A stretch of 64,000 nt of DNA from Tetrahymena thermophila SB210. Its lineage: Eukaryota > Ciliophora > Oligohymenophorea > Hymenostomatida > Tetrahymenidae. Below the pieces are notes generated by a model. That model saw only the letters and a program-made list of their open reading frames with translations. It did no database searches and was not told the origin of the DNA. The stretch is from the NCBI RefSeq assembly GCF_000189635.1, contig NW_002476364.1, positions 310,001 to 374,000 of the forward strand, read 5' to 3'. Shown one piece after another: positions 1 to 10,893 of this stretch. Made by a program: the position numbers and the translations under genes. How positions within the stretch are numbered: the stretch's first letter is position 1; the number at the start of each line of letters is the position of its first letter.

Positions 1-362
1 GTATTCGTCAATAATCTAATTGAATAATGAAAAACATATTGCAAAATTTACTATCTTTTCAGTTAAAATTTATATTTAAAAATTAATACTTAAGGAACTA
101 AATGATCATGTGCGTATTTTATTAAATTCTATTCATTTTAAAGCTTCTGTTTATCCAATTTCTATTTTTCTAGAAGAAATTCCTTCATTTATATTTTTTT
201 AATGATATTATTTCTGATGTTTCCATAAAAGAATAATCTGTGTGATTTCTGCTTGTTTAACGAAATTTCAGCTATGTCAAGAGGAGATCTTAACTTATAA
301 AATTCCTCCAGATGAGAAGATTCTTCTTTTTCTTTGCTTTTTTTATTTTTATCTTTTGTCAT
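1..362 (-). CDS. 5' end of an unknown Lys-rich protein (partial)
   Basis: An open frame starts at an ATG on the minus strand (362-360) and runs off the left edge without a TGA, using TAA/TAG as Gln. The N-terminus is strongly basic and charged (MTKDKNKKSKEKEE), followed by a stretch rich in Lys, Gln and Leu that could be helical. A possible intron donor lies after the codons for HLVPQ (minus strand, about base 89), with an acceptor about 39 bases on; both spliced and unspliced readings stay open, so I cannot decide between them. It is divergent from the desaturase 2.4 kb away. No family is recognised. It is called coding because of its steady codon pattern and lower AT content than the adjoining spacer. 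Confidence 0.5.
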
Positions 363-2825
363 TCTCAGCAGAAACTACTCTAAAATTTTTTGAATCTATG
401 CGATCGTAATATTTCAATTAATATTGCGCTAAAATTGGTGTTTTTACAATAATATATAAAATTTACAAAGAAATATTTCTTAAACATCAATAACTAATTT
501 CTACAACTAAGAGTTTTTTTTCATAAACTCTATGTTCAAAGTTTTAAAATGTAATTAAAAATATTTATGATTGAATTTTTAAAATATTAGTAAAATAAAT
601 CATTGATATTATCAATCATTCAAAATTTAATAAAATTTATGATTTCTGTAATTTCATTTAGTGAATACCGATCAAAAAAATTTTCCATCTTATAAATTTA
701 ACTTATTTATTTGGCTAATTAATTTAAATAATGACATTATTAAAATCATATTAAATATTAAAAAATTGATAAAAGTGATTCCTTTTTAAAAGACAAATGA
801 ATATTAGAAATACTTGTGTTTATTAATAAAAAGATTAAGTAAATTTAATATTTTAAATTCACATCTAGTCTTTAATTTTAAATAATTTAAATTCAACTCT
901 AATTTAATATTTTCTTTTTGAATCAGAGCTAATAAGATCAAAAATATTTTTATTTTATTTAGTTATTGTTTTATTTATTTTATTTAATTAAAAAAAATTA
1001 ATTATTATTCTATATAATTTTGTTTTATTTAGTTATTGTTTTATTAATTTTATTTAATTAAAATAGATTAATTATTATTCTATTTTTTACTTATTTTAAT
1101 TTTAAATCATTTTCATTTATTTGGTTATTGTTTTATTAATTTTATTTAATTAAAAAGGATTAATTATTATTTTATATAATTTTATTAATTTTAAATTAAT
1201 AATAATTTTTATATTTTTATTTTAATTTTATTTGAAAAAAATAAATATTTTATTCTAACTTTGTTTAAAATAGAAAAAATAATATTTATTAAAAATTTGT
1301 TTTATTTTGTTCAATATTTAAAATTATTTTTAAAATGAAATTTATTTTTTCTTTTAATTTGATAAAAATCAAAAAAAAATTTAAATTATTGAGATAAAAA
1401 ATTGTTTTCAAATAAATTTTATTTTATCCAGGAGATAAAAATTAATTAATCAAGAATTGATTTTTTTCCTAAAATTAGCTCATAATTTATTGATATATTC
1501 ATTATATAAAATCAGAGTTTTCAAATTTGGTAATATTTATTTTTAATTAAATAGTTATAATAATAGCTAGTCGACGTCACTTATAAAATCTTGTTTTATA
1601 TATAGTTATGAATGCAACAAATAATATTATAAAATTTAAATTCAAATAAGATATAGAAGGTGATTATTTTCTTACTACGTATTTATAACTAAAATAGAAA
1701 GTATTAAATTTAAAATATGTTTATGATATTAGGTATTATTTATTAAATTTTATTTCTGTATATTTTTGCTACTAGTTATGTGAAATCTTACTTGGATGAT
1801 ATTGTAATTAAATTTTTTTATACTTTTATCACATTGACTGCTCAAATATATTTTGAGTTTGCATAATCATACTTTGTTTTGTTAGGAGCACTAAATTTTT
1901 AGGAGTTAATTTTTATTATACTTAGTAAGTTGTAAGTATTCAAAATTTCTCTCTATTATTTTACATTGATTTGTTAATCTATTACTAAGTATTGATATTT
2001 GTAACTAAAAAAGCAAGATTTTTTCTATTTTTATAATTTTTAATGGTAAATAAAAATATTTTGGTATGTCAGAGTACGTAAGCAAAAATAATTCCAAATT
2101 TAACCTTACTATGTTCTAATTTACACTTTTATTTTAAATTATGAAGTGATAATAAAAGAATTGGCAAATTGTAGAGTCACTTAGCAAAATAAATATAAAG
2201 AGAATGTACACCAAAATGCTAAAAATAAGCAAAAGGAACTTTTTATAGCTTATATTTAAAAATACGAAATCAAAAAATCAATGAATAATTGCTAAAAAAT
2301 AATTTTAAAAAAATTGAAATGTATGAAATGTTAGTTACTATTGAGAATTCTAAGATATAAATGAAAAATAATGAATGATGTCTATTAGTAAAACAATAAT
2401 TAGGTAAATGAATATATATACAAGAAAGCTATGTTGGAAATAGGAGTTAATGACGTAGGTGTAAATAATTTAAAATATAGGAATTTCTAAATGACGCAAA
2501 AATTCTTTGTTATGACGCAATTTATTAAATTAAATTAATATACAAATTTGTATTTAAGCTTATATCCCAGTATTTAAACAGAATTAAAGTACTAAGTAAT
2601 CATTTAATATATATACTAAAACCATCAGAAAGACAAGCATTCATTCATTAATTGACTGATTATAGTATTTATTCGATTTCTACTTCTATTATCAATCAAG
2701 ATATTCTTTGCATTTAAATACTGATATAGGAAAGTTGTATGAACGTTAAAAATAAAATTAAATTAAAGTAAAATAAAATAAAAAAAATATACAAATAGAA
2801 TAAACTCACTCACACATACACACAA
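363..2825. other. AT-rich intergenic spacer
   Basis: This 2.4 kb spacer lies between two divergent genes, so it probably carries the promoters of both. I see no convincing gene in it. It contains a three-copy AT-rich repeat (961-1175, listed separately) and homopolymer or dinucleotide-rich runs. A TATA-like signal cannot be told from the general AT background. Confidence 0.6.
961..1175. repeat. three copies of a ~50 bp AT-rich unit
   Basis: Units start near 961, 1031 and 1123. Each begins with (a/g)gttattgttttatt, passes through a TTTATTTAATTAAAA core, and ends in a block close to gattaattattatt. They are separated by 15-40 bases of diverged AT-rich sequence. This is most likely local tandem duplication in a spacer; no function can be read from it. 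Confidence 0.6.
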
Positions 2826-4008
2826 ATGGGAGTATACTCTAAAGGTGAATTCAAGGTCATGGGTTATGAACTCAAGAAAGAGTATTGCATATGGTTAGGT
2901 TATATGCACATACTTGCTGTAGCTGGTCTTATCTACTGGCTTTTATAAGAAAAGGAATTGTTCACAAAGAGTCTTTACATGTTCCTTATTTTCCACTTGA
3001 TGGGAGGTTTAGGTATTACTGCTGGCTCACATCGTCTCTGGGCTCACAGAAGTTACACTGCCAAGACTCCCTACAGAATTTTGGTTATGCTCTTTAACAG
3101 CATGGCCTTCTAAGGTTCTATTTTCCACTGGAGCAGAGACCACAGACTCCACCATAAATTCTCGGACACAGATATTGATCCTCACTCAATGAACAAGGGA
3201 TTCTTCTTTGCTCACGTTGGCTGGTTACTTGTCAAGAAATCTCCTGAACTTAAAAAGGAAGGTGAAAAATTGAATATTTAGGATCTTAAGGATGACCCTG
3301 TTGTTATGTTCCAAAAGAAGCACTACTTCTTGATTTCTACATTGGTCTGCTTTGTTATTCCAAGTAATTTTTTTTCTTTTATAAATACAAAAAAATTATA
3401 ATAAATTTTGCCAATCGCGAAAACAAACAAACAAACAAACAATCTATAAATAAATTATCAATTTACTTAGTCATTTGCATAAATGGCTGTTAAGAAATTG
3501 AAACAATAAAAAGTGTTCATAAATCCAAATTTAAAATGAATTTTGATAAAAAAGCTTGTTAAAAAAAATCATTTTGATTCATTAATTAATTTATGCCAGT
3601 TTAAATATTCTAGAAAACTAATTTTTATTAAGCTAAATATTCTAAACATCAATTTAATATTTAATAGCTGTCATTATGCAATACACCATTGGAGGAGGAT
3701 TCATCTACAACTTTTTGATGAGCTGTTTCAGATACGTCTTTATGCTTCACACTACCTGGTGTGTAAACAGTGTATGCCACATGTTTGGTAGCAGACCTTA
3801 TAACGAGTCTATTTTACCCACTGAAAACCTCTTCGTTAGTATTATTGCTCTCGGTGAAGGATGGCACAACTGGCATCACGAATACCCCAGAGATTGGAGA
3901 GCTGCCGAAAATAAATGGACTAAGATCAACTTTACTTCCGGCTTTATCAAGTTCTTCGAATTTTTGGGTCAATGTGATACCAATGGAATTAAGAAAAACG
4001 AATCTTGA
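2826..4008 (+). CDS. delta-9-type acyl-CoA fatty acid desaturase
   Basis: Two exons, 2826-3363 and 3668-4008, with one 304-base GT-AG intron between them, give 292 residues ending in TGA. The protein is an integral-membrane di-iron desaturase that puts a double bond into fatty acyl-CoA, probably in the endoplasmic reticulum. The three histidine boxes are present in the right order and spacing: HRLWAH (69-74), HRLHH (106-110) and HNWHH (246-250). The family motif NSVCHMFGSRPY precedes the third box. Hydrophobic segments flank the boxes. There is no fused cytochrome b5 domain, as in bacterial and some protist enzymes, so a separate electron donor is expected. The start is the first in-frame ATG after an A-rich leader; the N-terminus (MGVYSKGEF) is short for the family. 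The gene converges on the acyl-CoA oxidase. Family assignment is secure; the exact substrate is not. Confidence 0.93.
3420..3443. repeat. AAAC microsatellite inside desaturase intron
   Basis: About five AAAC units in a row lie near the 5' side of the desaturase intron. This is a simple repeat, and the position is well away from both splice sites. Confidence 0.7.
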
Positions 4009-5206
4009 ATTATTTGCAACATATAAAAAAATAGCTTAACAAAAGCGTGAATTAATAACTAATTAACAAAATATTGGATGATATGCATAATTATCAAAAA
4101 TATATCTACATCTAAAAATTTTTCAAAACTTAATATAAATCAATTAAAAACACAATCAAACAATCTATCTATATTAGCTTTATTATTATCATTCAAAATA
4201 TGTGCTCAAGAAAGAAAGAATAATAAAGTAAGCTAGAAAAAAATAATGTCTAAGTAGAACTGAACTGCCTGCCTGCTAACTCCCACTTAATTTATAATAT
4301 AAAATTAATTATTATTTTAAAATGCACTACTCGTTCTTTATAATATTTTTTGTTGTATTAAAATAACCTAAATGTTCTCCTTTAACTCTCAAACATAACC
4401 TCTCCTATAAATTTTTAGAACAAATAAATTCTTTTGTCTGCTTGCTTGCAGTGAGTGAAAGTTGGAAGTAAGTTAATCAAAATAGCTATTTTTTTACTTT
4501 AATTGGTAAATATGTTTCTAAATTCCTAAAAAAGGAATTACTTTTTTATTTTTTGCAAATAACAAAATTAATTGACGTACTAATAAAAAAACTGGTTAAT
4601 TTAATTATGAATTACTCACTTTAAAAAAGATTTCAATTTACTTGAAATTTCAAATAAAAATGCAGAACTTTAAACAAAACTCTAGAATTTTCATGAATTT
4701 CAAAGATAAAAATACATGCTGAAAATTGTAAATGAAGTTAATTTCACAAGCTGCACTTGACAATTTTGTTTTTTAAAAAAGCTTATTGTTTTTAAAAAAT
4801 AGTTTTTTAGAAGAGAGAAAAAGAAAAATAGAAACTCGTTTATTAATTATGATTAGATTTGGCATCATAACTATTAATATTAGCGTAATTTAATCTCTCC
4901 AGCGCGTTATATATCATCATAAACAAAATAAGAGGTAATTTATTTATATTTTTTGCATAGTTTGTGTAATAATTAAAGTTCTAGTTAAAAATCAAGATTT
5001 CTCTCATTCAAATGTTTTTATAAGCATTTTAAAACTTTCATTTTTATTTAAGTGCTTTAAAAATTTAAACAAAAATATGAAGCTTTTTTATAAAATCAAT
5101 AAATAAACAAACTATGTAGATAAATAAACATAAAGCAAAATGTTTTAATAGCTATTTGTTTGTTTATTTATTTATTTGTATTATTTTTAAATCTATTTTG
5201 TAATTT
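4009..5206. other. spacer between two convergent gene ends
   Basis: This region lies between the 3' ends of the desaturase and acyl-CoA oxidase genes, so it should hold both polyadenylation regions. I see no gene. Near 5099-5112 and 5157-5170 an imperfect inverted repeat (aataaataaacaaac against gtttgtttattt) could fold into an AT-rich hairpin. Confidence 0.55.
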
Positions 5207-8200
5207 TCAGAGTTTTGGATGAAGATTTTACATCTTTTGAATCCATTCGTATCCTTCAGCAAAGTAGCTGTTATTCATTTCGTTTTTATTCTTAGCCCAA
5301 TCATATAAAGTTTCATATGGTTTTCCACTTGTAAGTGCTATTGCGCTTCTCAATTAAGAATCTTAGAAGCCGAATGCTTCAACTAAAGGAAGAGCATCTC
5401 TTCTAACTTCTAAAAGCATTTCGTCTCTCAATTAAGTTAGGAAAGTGAAGTGCTTAGGCTCTAAATAGTTATTTTCTATGAGTAAGTAAGGCTTTTAAGT
5501 AATTCTAGAAACAGCATTCAAAATACATAATTTCATTACTAAATTCTTTACATTTTCTTTAGTTTATCTATGAACAAATTCAACATAGTTATTCATGGTG
5601 AACAAATTAATATGGGCTTTTGAAGCTTCAACTAAGTCAATTCCTATTAATCATTTAAATATAAAAATTATTTTATTTATTTCTTTGTTGATTCTTTAAT
5701 TTATTTGTTTGTTTGATTGTTCGTTCAAAAATTGTAAATGACTTGAAAGTCTTTCTATCTTGTAGAGAGAATATTTAAATATATAATTAATTAATTAATT
5801 TGGGAGTTAAGAATTCGATCAAGAAAATCGATTAGGAGATAGTTTGATTTTTTTAAATCAAATTTATCTCTAATTATTGATAAAAATAAAAATTTATTTC
5901 AAGAGTATCTTTTGTGGAAAAGAGTGGGAGAAAATTTATTTAAATTTTTTAAGAATATTATTAATCTAAGTATTTTTGTATTGACTTAATAAATTGTTTA
6001 ATTTACCTGCGTATTCATCCCAAGCCTACTTAGGTGGCTTTCCGTCACTGACGTGTTTAAGCATTTTGTCAGCAGCATTTTAAATAGCAAAGACAGCTGA
6101 TGCAATCATTATTTTTCTTAAAACTTCAATATTTCTCAATTCGCCTACAGAGTTTACATTTTCTAATTTAGAACCCAAAAATTCAGAGGCTTACTTTAAA
6201 TATTAAACTGAGAAACCAATATTTAAACCTTTCATTGCTTTTTCGTATTGCTTGAGCAAAAATCTAGCAACTTGCATGTGTAAGACAGTATTTTCTCCTT
6301 CAAGAGTTACCATTGGCTTCCATTCTTAAATCATACCTAAGATTAATTTATAAATAAAAATGTATTTAACCACAGAATTAAAAAGGTTAATTAGATCATC
6401 TCTGACGTATTTATTCAATCAAATTTATCTTTTTCAAGTTAATACTTCTTTAGGAGTAACATAATATTTTTCAAATAAAAAATGAACATCATTTACCTGG
6501 AATACCTGAGTAGTGGTGGAATCCATGACCGCCACATGCTAATCTACATTACTCTAGGTAGTATAAAGTTGTTTCAGTCCAAGTTGCTTTAGCGCCTATT
6601 TATTTATAAAGTATTCATATTAAATCATTAAAATTAGAAACATATTTTTCAAAATTTGAATGAAATCTTGAATATTTTTATTTACCAGAAACTACGACGT
6701 GCATTTCATTTAATGTTGAGAAATCATCTTTTTATACTCTATTTAGGAGATCGTCATTCAAATCCCAAATTGTATAGCTGCTAATTAAAATGCCATATAT
6801 TTCTGCTAAAGGAATTAAAAGCTTTTCCTACTGAGTTTGATAATCTAATATTTTTCTATTAAAAAAATAAAAATATTTTTCATAAATTATTTTTAGAGCT
6901 TGAAAATAAATTAATGAGAATCAAAAATTAAATCAATAAAGAAAATGTTTGATTAGTTATTCTTTCTGTTTTTCTATCTATTTAATTGTTTAAATATTAA
7001 TTAGCTAGTTAACTAGTTAGAGGTTATACTTAATGTACTTATTTTTTTAAGAAATAGTAAAAAGGAAGTAATAAGGAGAATTTAACTCTTATTAGAGCCA
7101 AATAAAACAATACCTTTCTTGATTACTAGAGTCGTTGAATTATTTACGCAAAATAGAGTAACGAATAGCAACATTAAGGGCTTGTGTTAAGGTTCTAGGG
7201 AAGAAGCAGGAGATAGCAAGACGGGTTTAAAGCATGACTGCATATCCGATTTTAGCATTTCCTGGTTAAGAAAATATACCAGCCTTAGAAACTTTTGCAT
7301 ATCTCATAAGCATGTTTTCTCTTGGAATGCGAACATTATTGAATCTAACAAAACCATTATCCTTTACATTAAAACCAACTTTAGGTCCAATGTCACCAAC
7401 TGTAATACCAGGAAGAGGCTTGCGAGTCTTGATGTCTCTAATAGGGACTAAGAACGAGTGTACGCCATAGTTTTTACCTGAAATTTTAAAAGCAATTTCA
7501 AAATGAGTTGAGTGAAATAAATATTTAAAAAACTAAAACTAGGAATAAAATGGAATTTTCAGAAAAACTTTTGATATTTTCATGAAAAAAGAGTTTTTTT
7601 TAGTAAGAATAATAGCTTTTAATAACATATAGAATAAAACATCTAAACTTACCTAATAAGTTGAGCTAGGCAAATACCATTGCATGAGTGCACCAGATTC
7701 CAAGTTCTCCAACCCACCATTTTGTAGAAGTGGGAGTAGGAGAGTTAATGATGAATTCTTGTGTTTCAGGATCGTAAGTGGCTGTTGTCTCCAAAGATTG
7801 TACATCTGAACCATGCCCTAACTCAGTTTAGCAATAGCAACCAACAATTTCATAACTGTAAATTCTTGGAAGCCAATCTTTGCATTGCTTATCAGATGCT
7901 AAATACTTAATGCATGGCACAAACATGACTTGGTGAACTCCTGAGGGGAAACTGAAGGGGAATTAAATAAACATATTCATAATTGTCTAGGGTTCATTGA
8001 CGTTTTGTCTCTGGTTGTCAAATGTGATGAATTCAACAAACTTACGAGCTGAGTATTTAATTTATTCAATACGACTAAGATTGTAGTAATTAGGGTCGAG
8101 TTAAAGCTCCTTATTGTTTTAAATAATCAAGTAGTCGTTTTTGATATGTCTGGCTTGCTCTTTATTTTTATATGCAACTTCTTCAAGGTCTTCAATCTTT

Positions 8201-8241
8201 ACGGATGCTCTCTCCAACTCTCTAAGAAATTCTGGGTCCAT
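5207..8241 (-). CDS. ACOX: acyl-CoA oxidase (peroxisomal beta-oxidation, first step)
   Basis: Six exons on the minus strand: 8241-7653, 7477-7114, 6855-6686, 6595-6497, 6336-6007 and 5643-5207. Five GT-AG introns separate them, and the exons total 1989 bases (662 residues plus TGA), a normal ACOX length. The enzyme is FAD-dependent, oxidises acyl-CoA to trans-2-enoyl-CoA and passes electrons to O2, giving H2O2. Sequence hallmarks are the N-terminal acyl-CoA dehydrogenase region with [18 protein letters not shown], then [29 protein letters not shown], the mid-region YSILRKQF, and [13 protein letters not shown] in the C-terminal helical domain. The protein ends in HPKL; Pro-Lys-Leu is a non-canonical relative of the PTS1 peroxisomal signal SKL. 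The start is the first ATG (MDPEFLREL). The gene is divergent from the long CNBD-like gene and convergent with the desaturase. The call is secure; peroxisomal sorting is inferred. Confidence 0.95.
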
Positions 8242-10893
8242 TTTAATTGATAAGAAAGAAATAAGTATGGTGTTTGATGATTGATATCTATCTATCTAAA
8301 AATATTTAATGCTTTTGCTTAATAATTATCTAGAAAAGGGTAATAATTGTTCTCCTTTACTGTATTTAGTTTTTGTTCAAATTTTGTTATCTTTTTGTTT
8401 AATAATTAAATTATTAAAAGGTTTCCTCATATAAAGATTTAATTGGTTTTGAAGTCATTTATTTCCTTCCATATGAGGCAAGTGACGATTGAGTCAAGCT
8501 TACATCATACGATATGTAACATCTAAAGCTCAACAGAAATTATATTATTTTTTTTTCTACCATATTTTTTCGTTGTATTTATAACCAAAATTTAAAAATA
8601 GCATGATTTTCTCTATACTACCTACTGCAATCAACCAAATATTTTAATTAAATTTTTATTTATCAATTAATTTGTTATTAAATCTACTTTAAATCTTATA
8701 TTCTTTAATTAATTTCGTTTTACTGACATACTGTGTATAATAGTAATATCTTTTTAGATTAGATTAGTTAGATAGATAGACGATTATTGCATATTCCTTT
8801 ATAACAATTTTTACTCTTCTGACCCTCTATTCAAATCAAATAAATTAACTCACATTTATATATTAACTCCTAAATCATTCATTTATTCTTTTCAAGTATG
8901 TTATGTGAAAAATTAGCTTTTTCTATCTCAAGCAACTGCCTATTTATATTTTTTCAAAAAATCTAATTGATAAATAAATAAATACTTCTCGCAATAAATA
9001 TATAGTTATTAAATAAATGATAATTAAAATTCTAAATTATATTAATTAATTGCTACATTTCATGTTTAACAATTTTCTAAAATTCTAAATTATTATTTCT
9101 TCTAAATCTTTTTTGATATTAATTAAAAATTATTTTATCTAATAAGAATTTAAATTATTATCGATAAGTCGTATTTTTTTATTTTAATCATCTATAAATG
9201 GATAATCTAAATTTTTCTAGTAATTAAAATATTATTAGCTATTATATTACTAAAAGTATATATATTAATATAAACAAAAAAACATGTAATTATTAATTTA
9301 AACATCACTAAATAAATCGATTATTAACATAAGTAAATGAAAGAGAGAAAAAAACAATTAAATTGGTCTTTAATTTACCATTAAAAAATATTCAATTGTA
9401 ATAGTTTACTTATTTAATTTCTAAAGATTATTTTTTAATGTTTTTAACTTTTTTGATAGTTCCTTGATAAATCTATTTTAAATCATTTACAAATAGCTAT
9501 TTTTAGATAAATTAATACTTAATAAATTTATTTAATTAATTTCTTGATAAATTTTTAATGATGATATATTTATTGTTTTTTAAAAATTAGATCAGTCATC
9601 TGTTATTAAAATTAAATAAATGTAAAAGAGAAAAAAAATATTGAAACTTTAATTAGCCATTAAATCTTAGTTAACTATCAAAATGTTAATAGTTTAATTT
9701 TTTAATTTCTAAAGATTATTTTTTAATTTTTTTAACTTTTTTGATAGTTCCTTGATAAATCTATTTTAAATCATTTACAAATAGCTATTTTTAGATAAAT
9801 TAATACTTAATAAATTTTTTTAATTAATTTCTTGATAAATAAATTTTTAATGAAGATATATTTATTTATTGCTTTTTAAAAATTGTATCAAAATCATCAG
9901 TTATTAAAATTAAATAAATGTAAAAGAGAAAAAAAATATTGAAACTATAATTAGCCATTAAAAATAAATTAAAATTTAAATGGTAATAGTTTACTTATCT
10001 GATTTCTATATATGATTTTTAATACATTTTCTTTTTATTATACCTCAATAAATTTTTATTAACTTTTTCTATATTTTTTAATGTTTTTAAAATTTTAATG
10101 AGGATATATTATTGTATAAGAATTGAATAAAGGATATTTGGTAATAAAATATTAAAAATACTGTTAAAAAATGTGTTGCATATTAAGAAAGGGCAAACAA
10201 ATAAATATAAACTGATATATTCGTTAAGAAAATGTAAATCGATACAATCGATACTTGTTTAATTTTATGAATTAAATTGTTAGAATTGCAAATGTAATAA
10301 ATTGCAATAATTAGTTCCAAACAAGATGATTATTTTATAATTTAGTATTTAATAAGATAATATATTGATAATTTATTAACATTAGCTAAATTTTGGTAAA
10401 TTTATCATAGTAACTTGGTCTGTTCACTAAAGGATTATTAACAAAATATTTATTTGATTTTCAGTAATTATCAAACAAGATTGAGGTAAATTCATATAAA
10501 TTGTTAATTATAGGTTTGGTCTTATAATTTTATTCAACTTATCTTTAGTTTAATAAATAACTAAAATTTTCTACAAAAATAGCTAAAATGAGCTAAACAT
10601 TTCAAAGCGAAAAACATTTATATGATGATAAATCTACAGTAAAATTCCAATTAAATATATTCAAACTTATTTATAATTGTCCTTAAATATAGACATTTTA
10701 TTAACTTTTTAAAATCTTAATGGTTGAAAATAAAAGCATACAAATGATTGAGGTAACTAAATTAAGAAATATATTCCATGATATTTCAAACTTTATTTTA
10801 TTGATACTGATAATTATTAAACTATAAAACAGGAACTCAAAGATATTTTGAGGCAGTTCATTTATTTTTAGACACTTTTTCACTTCATTTCAA
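8242..10893. other. AT-rich spacer with diverged tandem repeats
   Basis: This 2.65 kb spacer separates the divergent acyl-CoA oxidase and the long plus-strand gene. No credible coding frame is seen; short minus-strand frames near 10700-10883 have no coding signature. About 0.7 kb is taken up by a ~290 bp tandem repeat (9325-10025). Confidence 0.6.
9325..10025. repeat. ~290 bp tandem repeat, two full copies and one partial
   Basis: Copies start near 9325, 9604 and 9901. Shared landmarks are the block starting ctaaagattattttttaat (9421 and 9709, offset 288) and the block ttattaaaattaaataaatg (9603 and 9901, offset 298). The first two copies agree closely over about 110 bases through the segment ending in gataaattaatacttaataa. 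The third copy fades after about 120 bases. This is intergenic satellite-like duplication; it has no coding frame. Confidence 0.75.

Noticed and set aside
10701-10883. 60-residue minus-strand frame upstream of the CNBD-like gene
   Set aside because: Ile/Phe/Asn composition only, no neighbours on that strand, and it lies in the probable 5' flank of the plus-strand gene.
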